This document shows positions 63,606 to 64,000 of a DNA stretch of 64,000 bases, in pieces. Made by a program: the position numbers and the translations under genes. How positions within the stretch are numbered: the first letter of the stretch is position 1; every line of letters starts with the position of its first letter. Source of the DNA: Hyphomicrobium sp. Its GTDB lineage: Bacteria > Pseudomonadota > Alphaproteobacteria > Rhizobiales > Hyphomicrobiaceae. The stretch lies in NCBI RefSeq assembly GCF_009026145.1, contig NZ_WBUE01000002.1:186001-250000 (forward strand), given 5' to 3'. The notes beneath the pieces were generated by a model. The model saw nothing but the letters and a program-made list of their open reading frames with translations. It had not been told where the DNA came from and ran no database searches.

Positions 63606-63645
63606 TAGACCTATCTGTCTATTCGTATAGACAGACTTGTCTGTC
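63606..63645. promoter_or_regulatory. Two palindromic operators between PfpI-like and TetR genes
   Basis: GACAGACTTGTCTGTC (63630-63645) is a perfect 7-2-7 palindrome, and TAGACCTATCTGTCTA (63606-63621) is a related imperfect one. Both share TAGAC/GTCTA half-sites and lie in the divergent promoter, as expected for TetR-family binding. Confidence 0.75.
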
Positions 63646-63662
63646 AATGGTAGAAACAGCGG

Positions 63663-64000
63663 ATGGCGAAGACTGCGACAAAAGCCCTCCCGGCGCGGGA
63701 GCGCATTCTCGAGACGGCGCTGCGGCTGTTCTACGCGCATGGCACGCGGGTGGTCGGCGTCGACCGCATCATCGCCGAGTCCGGCGTTGCCAAGATGAGC
63801 TTCTATAACCACTTCCCGTCCAAGGCCGATCTCGTCGCTGCGTTTCTCGAGGAGCGGCATATGCGCTGGATGGCCTGGTTCCGCGCACGGCTCGAGGCGC
63901 GACATGCGAAGCGCGGCAACAACCTGGCAGCCATCGCCGACGTCCTGCGCGAGTGGTTCGCGGCGCCTGACTTTCACGGCTGCGCCTTCATCAACATCCT
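63663..64000 (+). CDS. TetR-family regulator, cut by window end
   Basis: The first 112 residues are present. The HTH domain reads ARERILETALRLFYAHGTRV, VGVDRIIAESGVAKMSFYNH and FPSKADLVAAFLEERH, standard for TetR. The ligand domain starts RLEARHAKRGNNLAAIADVL and continues beyond the window. It is missing from the ORF track because it has no stop. Likely represses itself and the divergent PfpI-like gene through the palindromes. Confidence 0.92.
   Translation, partial: MAKTATKALPARERILETALRLFYAHGTRVVGVDRIIAESGVAKMSFYNHFPSKADLVAAFLEERHMRWMAWFRARLEARHAKRGNNLAAIADVLREWFAAPDFHGCAFINI

Overview
The window looks like a high-GC alphaproteobacterium, probably Hyphomicrobiales. Support comes from the C4-type 5-aminolevulinate synthase, the core order CBP3-like chaperone / DUF177 / plsX / fabH / ihfA / merR, and FNR/FixK-type boxes. 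The genus is inference only. The window falls into two parts that meet at a tRNA-Pro(GGG) gene (57057-57134, minus strand). The right part (57.1-64 kb) is compact and has intact housekeeping genes. The left part (1-56.9 kb) is accessory: metal resistance, exported small proteins, cytochromes, insertion-sequence debris and many broken genes. The 3' end of the tRNA faces the accessory side, as expected for an island in a tRNA gene, but no second att copy was seen.

Region by region: 0-8.7 kb holds the end of a multicopper oxidase, an HME-RND metal efflux adaptor and pump, and two small periplasmic proteins, one a cupredoxin. 8.7-13.4 kb holds a phospholipase D/cardiolipin synthase-like enzyme, an MFS carrier, a DUF1236 protein and a His/Gly-rich exported protein. 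13.6-20 kb holds the strangest locus: two minus-strand genes with the same 515-residue N-terminus (SDR epimerase plus three heavy-metal-binding domains), inside 1601-bp direct repeats that appear identical. One continues into an anchored cytochrome c, the other into an SPW/VKOR-like membrane module. 20-29 kb holds a frameshifted outer-membrane barrel gene, an MgtC/DUF4010 transporter, a dodecin and many tiny exported proteins. 29-36 kb holds cysK and a tightly overlapping Cu/Ag efflux operon (FixH-like, cusB, cusA, DUF411). 36.3-44.7 kb is a patchwork of integrase, IstB, integrase-core IS, IS66 and IS110 pieces, interrupted by a toxin-antitoxin pair, a second dodecin, a CBS protein and a DUF6455 protein.

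45.2-50.2 kb holds an apparent electron-transfer operon: a porin-like outer-membrane monoheme cytochrome resembling Cyc2, three diheme c4-like cytochromes and a hemA gene embedded among them. A separate class I cytochrome c and a decayed fragment of a second porin-cytochrome gene lie just beyond. 52.2-53.3 kb is a decayed run (antiporter tail, universal stress protein, DUF190), each member with its own lesion. 53.4-57 kb holds short hypothetical genes and a third FixK-like box.

Working picture: the accessory part combines copper and other divalent-metal detoxification (periplasmic oxidation, RND efflux, metal-binding small proteins) with periplasmic and outer-membrane cytochrome chemistry, and has been heavily rearranged by mobile elements. 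No TolC-like outer-membrane factor and no metal-responsive regulator were found beside either RND set. The two best candidates for something undescribed are the twin epimerase/metal-binding chimeras and the Cyc2-like/c4/hemA operon.
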